Below are positions 1-9,160 of a DNA stretch of 64,000 bases, piece after piece. Within the stretch, counting starts at the first letter, position 1. Every line of letters starts with the position of its first letter. Origin of the DNA: Acidimicrobiia bacterium (GTDB lineage Bacteria > Actinomycetota > Acidimicrobiia > IMCC26256 > PALSA-610); assembly GCA_026002935.1 (NCBI GenBank), contig BPGH01000002.1:62001-126000 (forward strand), in the 5' to 3' direction. The notes beneath the pieces are model-generated. The model saw only the letters and a list, made by a program, of their open reading frames with translations, was not told where the DNA came from and made no database searches. Both the position numbers and the translations under genes were made by a program.

Positions 1-1015
1 TGTCGTCGGCGAGCCCTCGCTCGTCGAGCGCGTCGAGCACGCGGCCGATCGCGTGGTCGAGCTGCGCCACCATGCCGTAGTAGCCGGCCGTCATCCGCGC
101 GAGCTCCTCGCGGGTGAGCGTCGCGCCGCCCGGGTTCGCCCACTCCATCGCGCCGCCCCGCAGCCCCGCGGCGAGCGCCGCGTGGATGGGCGGCTTGGTC
201 GCGTGCTCGTCGGGGTGCACCTCGGGGAGCACCTCCAGCACGTCGGCCGGGTCGTACCGTGACGACCAGGGCGCGGGCGGGTCCATCGGGTGGTGCGGGT
301 CGGTGAAGCTCACCCAGGCGAAGAACGGCCCGTCGACGGCGCGCAGCCACTCCACCGCCCGGTCGGCGATCCAGGTGGTCGGGTGGTCCTCCTCGGGGAG
401 CGCGTTCGCCCACGTCTGCGTGTGGTCCCACCGGGCGCCGGCGGCCTCGGGCTGCATCAGCCGGAGGCGCTCGTGGCCGCGCTCGTCGCCGTCGCGGAAG
501 AGGTGGCGCGCGTAGTGCAGGCCGAACGGCGGCGGCCCGAACGCCCAGCTCCAGCGCCCCATCATCTCCGCGATCCGCAGGTTGTGGCCGAACACGATCA
601 GCTCGGCGTGGTCGAAGCCGAAGTACGGCCCGTACCAGTCGGCGGGCACGCGCGCGGAGCCCTCGACCGACTCGATCCTGCCCGTCGGGAAGTACGGGAA
701 CGTGGTGGCGAAGTGGGCCTTGCCGAAGATCGCCGTGCGGTACCCGGCGGCGCCGAGGAGGGTGGCGAGCGACCGGTCGGCGGCGTCGGACGGCAGGTCG
801 ACGCCGTTGCAGGTGACCCCGTGGGTCGACGGGTAGGTGCCGGTGAGGATCGTGGCCCGGGCCGGCTGGCACAGGGGGTTCTGCGTGCGTGCCGCCGTGT
901 AGCGCGCGCCCTCGCGGGCGAGCGCGTCGATGCGGGGCGTCGCCCCGAGCGGGTTGCCGGCGCAGCCGAGCGTGTCGGCGCGCTGCTGGTCGGTCGTGAC
1001 GAGCAGGATGTTCAC
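1..1015 (-). CDS. Sulfatase / alkaline-phosphatase-superfamily hydrolase (3' part truncated by window edge)
   Basis: Reverse-strand translation VNILLVTTDQQRADTLGCAGNPLGATPRID...QNPLCQPARATILTGTYPSTHG contains the sulfatase CxPxR motif (CQPAR); GTG start overlaps the upstream TetR stop. Confidence 0.88.
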   Translation of the reverse strand, partial: MNILLVTTDQQRADTLGCAGNPLGATPRIDALAREGARYTAARTQNPLCQPARATILTGTYPSTHGVTCNGVDLPSDAADRSLATLLGAAGYRTAIFGKAHFATTFPYFPTGRIESVEGSARVPADWYGPYFGFDHAELIVFGHNLRIAEMMGRWSWAFGPPPFGLHYARHLFRDGDERGHERLRLMQPEAAGARWDHTQTWANALPEEDHPTTWIADRAVEWLRAVDGPFFAWVSFTDPHHPMDPPAPWSSRYDPADVLEVLPEVHPDEHATKPPIHAALAAGLRGGAMEWANPGGATLTREELARMTAGYYGMVAQLDHAIGRVLDALDERGLADD

Positions 1016-1680
1016 GGGCCCTCCCCCGGCGGCCGCCCGGGCGCCGGTCCGCCCAGCACGGCCGTCACGAGCGCCTCCACCACGCGCCGGGCGGAGGCGA
1101 CGGAGAGGCGTTGCCCGGTCCGCAGCTGCTCCCAGGCGTCGAACGAGCACACGAGGTCGAGCGCCGCGAGCCGCTCCCGGCGGCCCGGGCCCGCGAGCTC
1201 GGCCGCGAAGACCTCCTCGAGCTGGCGGCGGAAGCGGCGCGCCGTGCGCTCCAGCCCGTCCCGCAGCACCGGCGACGACGCGGACGAGCGCAGGCCGGCG
1301 CGCCGCACCGGCGCGATGCGCTCGAACACGCGTGCGCGCTGCGCGACGAGCGCACGCACCCGCTCCGCGCGCGGGAGGCTCGCCTCGACCGGCTCCAGCA
1401 TCGGCGCGATGCGCTCCTGCTGGCGCTCCACGACCGCGGCGTAGAGCGTCTCCATGTCGTCGAAGTGCTGGAACACCGTGCGGACCGAACAGCCGGCGTG
1501 CGCCGCGATCGCACGCGCCGACGGCTTCGGGTCGCCGGCCTCGAGCAGCGCGAGCAGGGCGTCCACGATCGCGGCGCGGTTGCGCTCGCCGCGGCGCACC
1601 CGGCCGTCGGTCGCCGCACTGCGGTCCGCCGCCCTGCCCGCCACCCTGTTCGCAACGCGCTCGCCGGTTGCGAGGTTCAC
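1012..1680 (-). CDS. TetR/AcrR family transcriptional regulator
   Basis: N-terminal HTH (RNRAAIVDALLALLEAGDPKPSARAIAAHAGCSVRTVFQHFDDMETLYAAV). Confidence 0.88.
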   Translation of the reverse strand: MNLATGERVANRVAGRAADRSAATDGRVRRGERNRAAIVDALLALLEAGDPKPSARAIAAHAGCSVRTVFQHFDDMETLYAAVVERQQERIAPMLEPVEASLPRAERVRALVAQRARVFERIAPVRRAGLRSSASSPVLRDGLERTARRFRRQLEEVFAAELAGPGRRERLAALDLVCSFDAWEQLRTGQRLSVASARRVVEALVTAVLGGPAPGRPPGEGP

Positions 1681-1764
1681 GGTCCCGATGGTAGAAGTAG
1701 TCGCACTTGGAATGCAAGTATTCGCCCGGTCGTCACGGCGGCCGCCCCGACCCGGAGGTCACGC

Positions 1765-2670
1765 GTGGAGGTCCTGCGCACGCCCGACGACCGTTTCGAC
1801 GGCCTCCCCGGCTACCCGTTCGCCCCGAACCACGTCGAGATCCGCCACCGCGACGGCACGCCGCTGCGCGTCCACTACGTGGACGAGGGGCCCCGCGACG
1901 GGCCCGTCGTGCTCCTGATGCACGGCGAGCCGTCGTGGTCGTACCTGTACCGCACGATGATCCCGGTGCTCGCCGGCGCGGGCCTGCGGTGCGTCGCACC
2001 CGACCTCGTCGGGTTCGGCCGCTCCGACAAGCCCGCCTCGCGCGGCGACTACACCTACGCCCACCACGTCGAGTGGATGCGCGCGGCGCTGTTCGACGGC
2101 CTCGGCCTGCGGGACGTCACCCTCGTGGGGCAGGACTGGGGCGGGCTGATCGGGCTCCGGCTCGTGGGCGAGCACCCCGACCGGTTCGCCCGCGTCGTGG
2201 CCGCCAACACGTTCCTGCCCACCGGGGACCGGCCGCCCGGCGACGCGTTCCTGGCCTGGCAGCGGTTCTCGCAGACCAGCGACGACTTCCCGGTCGGCGC
2301 CATCGTGAACACCGGGTGCGTGCGCGACCTGCCGCCCGAGGTCGTCGCCGCGTACGACGCGCCGTTCCCCGACGACCGCTACAAGGCCGGCGCGCGGCAG
2401 TTCCCCGTGCTCGTGCCGACGAGCCCGGACGACCCGGCCGCGGCCGCGAACCGCGCGGCATGGGAGGTGCTGCGCGCGTTCGACAAGCCGTTCTTCACCG
2501 CCTTCTCGGACCGTGACCCGATCACCGCCGGCGCCGACGCGGTGTTCCGCCGCGAGGTCCCCGGCAGCGCGGGCCAGCCGCACACGACGATCACCGGCGC
2601 GGGCCACTTCCTCCAGGAGGACGCGGGCGAGGAGCTGGCGCGGGTCGTCGCGGACTTCGTGACACACTGA
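1765..2670 (+). CDS. Haloalkane dehalogenase-like alpha/beta hydrolase
   Basis: GTG start; MHGEPSWSYLYRTMIPVL, GQDWGG nucleophile elbow, GAGHFLQEDAGEELA C-terminal His region. Confidence 0.85.
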   Translation: MEVLRTPDDRFDGLPGYPFAPNHVEIRHRDGTPLRVHYVDEGPRDGPVVLLMHGEPSWSYLYRTMIPVLAGAGLRCVAPDLVGFGRSDKPASRGDYTYAHHVEWMRAALFDGLGLRDVTLVGQDWGGLIGLRLVGEHPDRFARVVAANTFLPTGDRPPGDAFLAWQRFSQTSDDFPVGAIVNTGCVRDLPPEVVAAYDAPFPDDRYKAGARQFPVLVPTSPDDPAAAANRAAWEVLRAFDKPFFTAFSDRDPITAGADAVFRREVPGSAGQPHTTITGAGHFLQEDAGEELARVVADFVTH

Positions 2671-2803
2671 GGCCATCGACGTCGTCCGGCTGCTCGACGA
2701 GATCCGCGCCATCGCGCGCACCGGCCTGCACTTCACCGAGGGTCCGTTCGACCGTGAGCGCTACGAGCGGCTCCTCGCCCTCGCGGCGCAGGGCTACGCG
2801 GAC

Positions 2804-3271
2804 GTGACCGGTGTCGCGCCGGAGCCGCTGCGGCGGCGGTTCCTCGCCGAGACCGGCTACGTGACGGCCAAGGTGGGGGCCGACGCTGCGATCTTCGACG
2901 ACCGCGACCGGATCCTGCTCGTGCGGCGGGCCGACGACGGGAAGTGGGGCCTCGTGAGCGGGTGGGTCGACCCGAACGAGACCCCCGAACAGACGGTCGT
3001 GCGCGAGATCGCCGAGGAGATCGGGGCACGGGGCCGGGTCGTCGGCTTCGTCGGCCTGTTCGCGCGGCCCGCCGGCACCGAGACCCCGCACGGCGTCGTC
3101 TCGGCCGTGTACCTGTGCGAGCTCGAGACGCACGACTTCACCGTCCAGCCCCACGAGGTGCTCGAGGTCGGCTGGCACGACGTCGAGCGGGTGCACGACT
3201 GGCACCACGCGCACGGCCTCTGGGCGCGCGCCGCGCGGGAGGCCTGGTGGCGCCGCCGCGCCGGGCTGTGA
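2804..3271 (+). CDS. NUDIX hydrolase (homologous N-terminal region probably extends upstream of 2804)
   Basis: Nudix box GWVDPNETPEQTVVREIAEEIG; in-frame helical sequence (IDVVRLLDEIRAIARTGLHFTEGPFDRERYERLLALAAQGY) precedes the first ATG. Confidence 0.85.
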   Translation: MTGVAPEPLRRRFLAETGYVTAKVGADAAIFDDRDRILLVRRADDGKWGLVSGWVDPNETPEQTVVREIAEEIGARGRVVGFVGLFARPAGTETPHGVVSAVYLCELETHDFTVQPHEVLEVGWHDVERVHDWHHAHGLWARAAREAWWRRRAGL

Positions 3272-3346
3272 GCCGGCCGGGCCCGCCGCCCGGCCCGGGG
3301 GCCGGACACCTGACACCGCCGTCAGGCCCCGCCTAGCCTCGGGTCC

Positions 3347-4591
3347 GTGACCGCGGACAGGATCACCCTGAACTGGCGCAAGAGCGAGACGCACGGCCTG
3401 CTCCCCGACCCGGAGCCCCGCCCGATCCGCTACACGCTGTTCTCCGTCGACGACCACCTCGTCGAGCCGCCGCACATGTTCGAGGGCCGGCTCCCGCGCC
3501 ACCTGCAGGACCAGGCGCCACGCGTGGTCGAGACCGAGGAGGGCCACGAGGTCTGGGTCTTCGACGGCAAGGTCCACTTCCAGGTCGGGCTGAACGCGGT
3601 GGCCGGCCGGCGGCGCGAGGACTGGAAGGTCGAGCCGACGCGCTTCGACGAGATGCGCCCCGGCTGCTACGACATCGACGCCCGCATCCGCGACATGGAC
3701 ATCAACGGCGTGTGGGCGTCGGTCAACTTCCCGTCCCAGATCACCGGCTTCTGCGGCTCCGTCTTCTCGCGCTGCGAGGACCCGGAGCTCGGGCTCGCCG
3801 TGACCCGGGCCTGGAACGACTGGTTCCACGACGAGTGGTACTCGACCGCCCCCGACCGCATCGTGCCGATGGGCATCACCTACCTGGGTGACGCGCAGGC
3901 CGGCGCGGACGAGATCCGCCGCAACGCCGAACGCGGCTTCACGGCCGTGACGCTCCCGGAGATGCCGCACCGCATCGGCATGGAGCCGATCTTCTCGCCG
4001 TGGTGGGACCCGATCATCGCGGCCTGCGTCGAGACCGACACCGTCATCTGCCTGCACGTCGGGTCGAGTGGCGTGATCGACATGATCCCCGGCTCGCCGA
4101 TGGTGCCGCTCGCGGCGACGCTGTTCGGCCAGCTGTCGCTGTCCGCGTGCGCCGAATGGCTGTGGTCGGGCTACCCGGTCCGCTACCCCGGCCTCAAGAT
4201 CGTGATGAGCGAGGGCGGCATCGGCTGGGTCGCGATGCTGCACGACCGCCTCGAGAACATCATCGACCGATCCGGCTACGGCCACTACTTCCCCGGCGAC
4301 CTGCGCCCCGCCGAGGTGCTGCACCGCAACTTCTGGTTCGCGACCCTCGACGACCCCTCGACGCTGTGCACGCGCCACACGATCGGTGTCGACCGCATCA
4401 CGTTCGAGTCCGACTACCCGCACGGCGACGGCACCTGGCCCGACACGCAGCGGGTCTTCCACGACGTGTTCGGCGGCCTCCCCGCCGACGAGATCGCGAT
4501 GATCAGCCACGAGAACGCCGCGGCGCTGTTCCGCCACCCGCTGCCCCCGCCCGGCAACCCGCACGCGGTCGGCCTGCGGGCCCGCGCATGA
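3347..4591 (+). CDS. Amidohydrolase family 2 (TIM-barrel metal-dependent hydrolase)
   Basis: SVDDHLVEPPHMFEGRLP ... ICLHVGSSG ... ITFESDYPHGDGTWPDTQ. Confidence 0.85.
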   Translation: MTADRITLNWRKSETHGLLPDPEPRPIRYTLFSVDDHLVEPPHMFEGRLPRHLQDQAPRVVETEEGHEVWVFDGKVHFQVGLNAVAGRRREDWKVEPTRFDEMRPGCYDIDARIRDMDINGVWASVNFPSQITGFCGSVFSRCEDPELGLAVTRAWNDWFHDEWYSTAPDRIVPMGITYLGDAQAGADEIRRNAERGFTAVTLPEMPHRIGMEPIFSPWWDPIIAACVETDTVICLHVGSSGVIDMIPGSPMVPLAATLFGQLSLSACAEWLWSGYPVRYPGLKIVMSEGGIGWVAMLHDRLENIIDRSGYGHYFPGDLRPAEVLHRNFWFATLDDPSTLCTRHTIGVDRITFESDYPHGDGTWPDTQRVFHDVFGGLPADEIAMISHENAAALFRHPLPPPGNPHAVGLRARA

Positions 4592-5775
4592 GCCGCCCCG
4601 GCGAGGAGCTCGCCGCCACGCTCGAGGAACCGGGCTTCTACTCGGGTGACCCGTTCCCCCACTACGCGCGCCTGCGCACGGAGGCGCCCGTCGCGTGGAA
4701 CGCGCAGCTCGGCTACTGGGCGGTCAGCCGCCACGCGGACGTGATGACGATCTCGCGCGACCCGGAGACGTTCTGCTCGGGGCGCGGCATCCTCACGTTC
4801 GAGATCGGTGTCGAGTACCCGAGCCCGCCGACGATGATGCACACCGATCCGCCCGAGCACACGCGGTACCGCAAGCTGGTGTCGCCGGCGTTCGTGCCGT
4901 CGCGGATGCGCGCGCTCGAGCCACGCGTCCGGGCACGCGCGGACGAGCTCGTCGCGAGGATCCCGCCGGGCGAGGCCTACGACGTGGTCGAGCACCTCGC
5001 GGTCCCGTTCCCGCTGTGGATCATCGCCGAGCTCCTCGGGATCCCGGAGTCCGACTGGCACGACTTCTACCTGTGGTCGGAGGCGGCGATCCCCGGCGCG
5101 CGCCCCGAGTGGAGCGACGAGTACCGCCAGCGGCTCATGTCCGACATGCACGGGTACCTGCTGGCGACCACGCGCCAGCGGCGCGGCGACCCCCGCGACG
5201 ACCTCATCTCGCTGCTCGCGAACGTGGAGGTCGACGGCGAGCAGCTCACCGACGACGAGCTGGTCATGTTCCTCAACCAGCTGCTCGTCGCGGGCAACGA
5301 GACGACCCGCCACTCCGTGTCGGGCGGGATCGCCGCGCTCGCCCACCATCCCGACCAGTGGGACCGCCTGGTCGCCGACCCGGCACTCGTCGCGAGCGCC
5401 ACGGAGGAGATCCTGCGCTGGACGACGCCGGTGATCTCGTTCATGCGCACCGCGACCCGCGACACCGAGCTGTCGGGCCAGCCCATCGCGGCCGGTGAGC
5501 CGGTGCTGATGCTGTACGCGTCGGCGAACCGTGACGAGGACGTGTTCGGACCGTCGGCGGCGCGCTTCGACGTCGCCCGGGACCCCAACCCCCACGTCGC
5601 CTTCGGCTTCGGCCACCACTTCTGCCTCGGTGCCGCCCTCGCCCGCCTCGAGATCCGCGCCGTCCTCGGATCGCTGCTCTCCCGCTTCGGCACGGTCGAG
5701 GCCGCGGGCCCCGTCGAGCGGTCCGCGTCATTCGTCATCGCAGGGGTGACCCGGGCCGAGGTCCGCTTCACCTGA
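4588..5775 (+). CDS. Cytochrome P450
   Basis: ATGA overlap with upstream gene; AGNETTRHS I-helix, EEILRW, heme loop FGFGHHFCLGAALARLE. Confidence 0.93.
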   Translation: MSRPGEELAATLEEPGFYSGDPFPHYARLRTEAPVAWNAQLGYWAVSRHADVMTISRDPETFCSGRGILTFEIGVEYPSPPTMMHTDPPEHTRYRKLVSPAFVPSRMRALEPRVRARADELVARIPPGEAYDVVEHLAVPFPLWIIAELLGIPESDWHDFYLWSEAAIPGARPEWSDEYRQRLMSDMHGYLLATTRQRRGDPRDDLISLLANVEVDGEQLTDDELVMFLNQLLVAGNETTRHSVSGGIAALAHHPDQWDRLVADPALVASATEEILRWTTPVISFMRTATRDTELSGQPIAAGEPVLMLYASANRDEDVFGPSAARFDVARDPNPHVAFGFGHHFCLGAALARLEIRAVLGSLLSRFGTVEAAGPVERSASFVIAGVTRAEVRFT

Positions 5776-5840
5776 GCCCGTGCCGGGCGACTCCGCCCGG
5801 CGGTTCAAGTTCGGCGCCGTCGGATGCCGAGTCATGTCCC

Positions 5841-6662
5841 ATGGCCGGACTCCCGCGGCACCTCGCCGCCCTCGCCCGCACCCACCGACGCGCCACCGTC
5901 GCCGCGACGATCGCCGGTGCCCTCGTGTGCGTCTTCGGGGCGGGCGCGTTCGCGATGCGCGGCGACGGGGGCGGTGGCACCGTGGAGGTGGAGACGGTCA
6001 GCCGGCCGGAGCCGGACGTGCCGAAGTCGTCGACCACGAAGTCGACCACGGAGACCACGACGACCACCGCGCCCGCGACCACCACGACGGCCGCACCCGC
6101 GACGACGCCCGCGACCGAGGCGACCCCCGAGACGGACCCGCCGGCGCCCGAGCCCGCGCCCGTCGCGACCTACACATTCGAGGCGCCCGGCGCGGGGACG
6201 ATCACGGTCACGTACGCGGACGGCGTGCTGAACGTCGTCGCGACGCAGGCGTACGCGGGATGGGTCGCGCAGGTGCACACCGCGACCGGCACCGAGTACG
6301 TGAAGGTGACGTTCCGCAGCGGCAACGTCGTGAAGTGGGTGAAGGCGCGGGTGCGCGACGGCGAGGTCGTCGCAGAGACCGGCGAGTGGACCGAGTGCGA
6401 GACCGCACCGGACCCGGTCACCGCGACGTACGAGCACCCGGGGGTCGGGAGCATCACCGTCACGTGGAACGGGCACGCGTTCTCCCTCGACGCCGTGACG
6501 CCGGCCTCGGGGTGGGCGGTCTCGCACCAGGAGGTGACCTCCGACTTCGTGAAGGTGTTCTTCGCCCCGACGAGCTCGACGAGCGCGATGACCGGTGACG
6601 GCGGGTCGCGCTGGATCAAGGTGAAGATCCACGACTGCCGCATCGAGCACGTCAACGGGTGA
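5841..6662 (+). CDS. Membrane-anchored hypothetical protein with Thr/Pro-rich linker and two related C-terminal domains
   Basis: N-terminal hydrophobic anchor, TTKSTTETTTTTAPATTTTAAP linker, paired segments (APGAGTITVTYADG / HPGVGSITVTWNG). Confidence 0.6.
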   Translation: MAGLPRHLAALARTHRRATVAATIAGALVCVFGAGAFAMRGDGGGGTVEVETVSRPEPDVPKSSTTKSTTETTTTTAPATTTTAAPATTPATEATPETDPPAPEPAPVATYTFEAPGAGTITVTYADGVLNVVATQAYAGWVAQVHTATGTEYVKVTFRSGNVVKWVKARVRDGEVVAETGEWTECETAPDPVTATYEHPGVGSITVTWNGHAFSLDAVTPASGWAVSHQEVTSDFVKVFFAPTSSTSAMTGDGGSRWIKVKIHDCRIEHVNG

Positions 6663-7027
6663 ACGCGTGGACGGCCGGCGTCACCGGAACCGCGGCGTCA
6701 CCCGCCCGGAGCCGGCTCACGCTCCGTCACGGATCGCGCAGGAAGTGACGGAAGATCCGACATCGGGTCCGCGAACGTGTTCACAAGCAAGGTCCGGTCC
6801 GCGCGTCACGAGGTCCGCGATGCGCGCGCGAGCGCGTGCATCGTCCGATTCGTGCGCGCGTGACGCGCGCGCCCACCGTTCCGCTATCCGAGAGACGCGC
6901 AGTTCGCGCCCGTCCGCACCGGCGAACACGCTGAGAAACCGGTGCTCGGGACTCCGGGCCGCGGATGCCGAAACGACTTGTACGTTCGCTCGCCGCACGG
7001 GCGGGTCGGTGTTCACAGGGGGCTGAG

Positions 7028-7522
7028 ATGCATTCGACGACGTACCGAGCGAGCACCGCAGCAGACACCGGGCACGGGCCGCGCACGCGTCGCGGGGCCG
7101 GACGCCGGCTCCGCCGGGTCTCGACGGCGATCGCGTTGCTGGTCCTCGCGTTCGCGGGGTCCGGTTGCGTCTCCGACCAGCGGCTCGCCCTCGACCTCGT
7201 GAACCTGTCGCGGGGTGCGAACGGCCGCCACCTGCTCGCCGAACACCCGGTCGCGACCGCGAAGGCCCAGGACTGGGCGGCCTACCTCGCGGCGCGCGGC
7301 TCACTCGCCCACCAGGACCTCCGCGTGGTGCTCGGCGCGTCGGGCGCCCGTGCCGCCGGGGAGAACGTCGGCTACGCCGGCTCGGTCGAGGACGTGCACC
7401 GCGCGCTGTGGAACTCCGCCCCGCACCGCGCCAACATCCTCGGCGACTACTCGCACGTGGGCACCGGCGTGTCGCGATCGGGCAGCCGCGTCTACACCGT
7501 GCAGGTGTTCCTGCGCTTCTGA
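7028..7522 (+). CDS. CAP-domain (SCP/PR1-like) lipoprotein-like secreted protein
   Basis: Hydrophobic leader ending in GSGC; LVNLSRGANG...AENVGYAGSVEDVHRALWNSAPHRANILGDYSHVGTGV is the CAP signature. Confidence 0.8.
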   Translation: MHSTTYRASTAADTGHGPRTRRGAGRRLRRVSTAIALLVLAFAGSGCVSDQRLALDLVNLSRGANGRHLLAEHPVATAKAQDWAAYLAARGSLAHQDLRVVLGASGARAAGENVGYAGSVEDVHRALWNSAPHRANILGDYSHVGTGVSRSGSRVYTVQVFLRF

Positions 7523-7528
7523 CCCCCC

Positions 7529-7602
7529 GCCGCGGGGCCGGGCGGCGGTCCAGGCGCGCGGCGCCGCCGCGGGGCCGGGCGGCGGCCCAGGCGCGCGGCA
7601 CG
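7529..7602. repeat. Two tandem copies of a ~37-bp GC-rich unit
   Basis: gccgcggggccgggcggcggtccaggcgcgcggcgcc repeated with offset 37, immediately 3' of the CAP gene. Confidence 0.75.
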
Positions 7603-7653
7603 CGAGAATGGGCGAGACGGGCTCACGCGCACCGGCGCGTGACGCGGCGTCGG

Positions 7654-7727
7654 GCGCCCGTAGCTCAGCCGGACAGAGCGGCGGACTTCTAATCCGCGGG
7701 TCGGAGGTTCGAGTCCTCCCGGGCGCG
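7654..7727 (+). tRNA. tRNA-Arg (TCT)
   Basis: GCGCCCG/CGGGCGC acceptor stem, anticodon loop CTTCTAA, T-arm GGAGG TTCGAGT CCTCC. Confidence 0.95.
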
Positions 7728-8035
7728 CCCTCGCGAACTGCACGGGCGGCCGAGGCGGTGCGCCGCCCCGCGCTCCGGGCCGCCCGTGCGAGCGGATCGC
7801 GCGTCGGCGGCGCGTGAGCGCCCGGACCGGATCGGCCCCCGAGCCGCCGTTCGAGCGCCGCCGTCGCGTCTTGTGGGACGCGACCGGCCGGCGACGTCGT
7901 GAACCCGGCCCGAGTACGACCTCGTTCCACCGGGAACGCAGCCCGCGCCCACGATCACGCCCGGCCCGCGATCACCTCTCCACCACGACGCGGGCGTCAT
8001 CTGCACGGCCGCCGGGGATCCTGCATGATCCTGCG

Positions 8036-9160
8036 ATGACGAGCTCCGTGACCCGGCCGACCGCGAAGGACGTCCTGGGGGTGCCCGCGCTGCCACCGGC
8101 ACGCGCGACCGTCGCGGTGAACCGGCTGCGCGATCGCCTGCTCCGCCTGCACCGTCGGCTGGCACCACCTCCGGTCCAGGTGCTCGAGTCCCTGTTCGGG
8201 TTGCTCGACCACCGCGTGCTCGTCGCGCTGTGCGAAGCAGGTGTGCCCGATGCGCTGGAGCACCGGATGTCGACGGCCGAGCTGGCGCGCCGCACCGGTG
8301 CCGACGCCGACACACTCGAGCGCCTGGTGCGCTTCGCCTCGACTCGTGGTTGGCTCCGCGTCGACCGCAGGGGTGGCGTCCGCCCGACGGCGGTGACGGC
8401 GTTCCTGCGCCGTGACCATCCGGGGGGCTGGCGTGCGTGGGTCGACTTCGCAGGAGGTGCCGACGTCGTCGGTGCCGTTCAGCTCCTGTCCGCGTCGTCC
8501 GACGCCGATCCGTTCGCCACTTCGAACGGCCACGGCTTCTTCGAGTGGATGGCCCTGCACCCCGAACGCGGTGGCGCGTTCGACGGCGCGATGGAGGCGG
8601 GTGCCCGCATGCACGGCCTGGTGCTGGCGAAGGCGCTGCGGTGGCATCCGCCGGAGTCGGTGTGCGACGTCGGCGGTGGCACGGGCACGTTGCTCGCGAC
8701 CCTGCTCGACCTCGTGCCGGGACTGACCGGCACGGTGCTCGACCTCCCGGCCGTCGTCGGGAGAGCCGTCGAGCACGAACGGTTGACCGCAGTGGCGGGC
8801 GACGCGTTCGAGGCGGTTCCCTCGGGCTTCCACACCTACCTGCTCGTCAACGTGGTGCACGACTGGGGTGACGACGACGCCGCGCGCATCCTCGCCTCCG
8901 TCGCGCTCGCGGCCGACCGCGGAGCGCGGATCGTGATCGTCGAGGCCGAGGCGACGGCGTACGCCCCGTCGCCGGCGTCGGCGTCGCATCGGAGGTCCTC
9001 ATGGCCGCGCTCACACGCGGCGGTCGTGAGCGCACGACGGACGAGATGAGCGCGCTCGGGGCGCGCGCCGGCCTACGGCTGGAGTCCCGCACCCCGCTCG
9101 CGTCGGGCGACTGCGCCTGGGCGTTCAGGCTCCGACCCGCCGACGATCACGCCGTGAGCC
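8036..9160 (+). pseudogene. SAM-dependent O-methyltransferase (acetylserotonin O-MT-like fold), frameshifted near its 3' end
   Basis: CDVGGGTGTLLATLLDLVPGLTGTVLDLP SAM motif, NVVHDWGDDDAARIL; C-terminus (ASEVLMAALTRGGRERTTDEMSALGARAGLRLE) is in another frame after ~8965. Could be a sequencing indel. Confidence 0.8.

Noticed and set aside
2591-4564. Long reverse ORF (657 aa) opposite NUDIX/amidohydrolase
   Set aside because: Low-complexity, R/A/V/D-rich frame shadow of a high-GC gene on the other strand; no domain
6680-7020. c-di-AMP (ydaO) riboswitch before the CAP-domain gene
   Set aside because: Context is suggestive, but I could not find the conserved core motifs in this GC-rich leader
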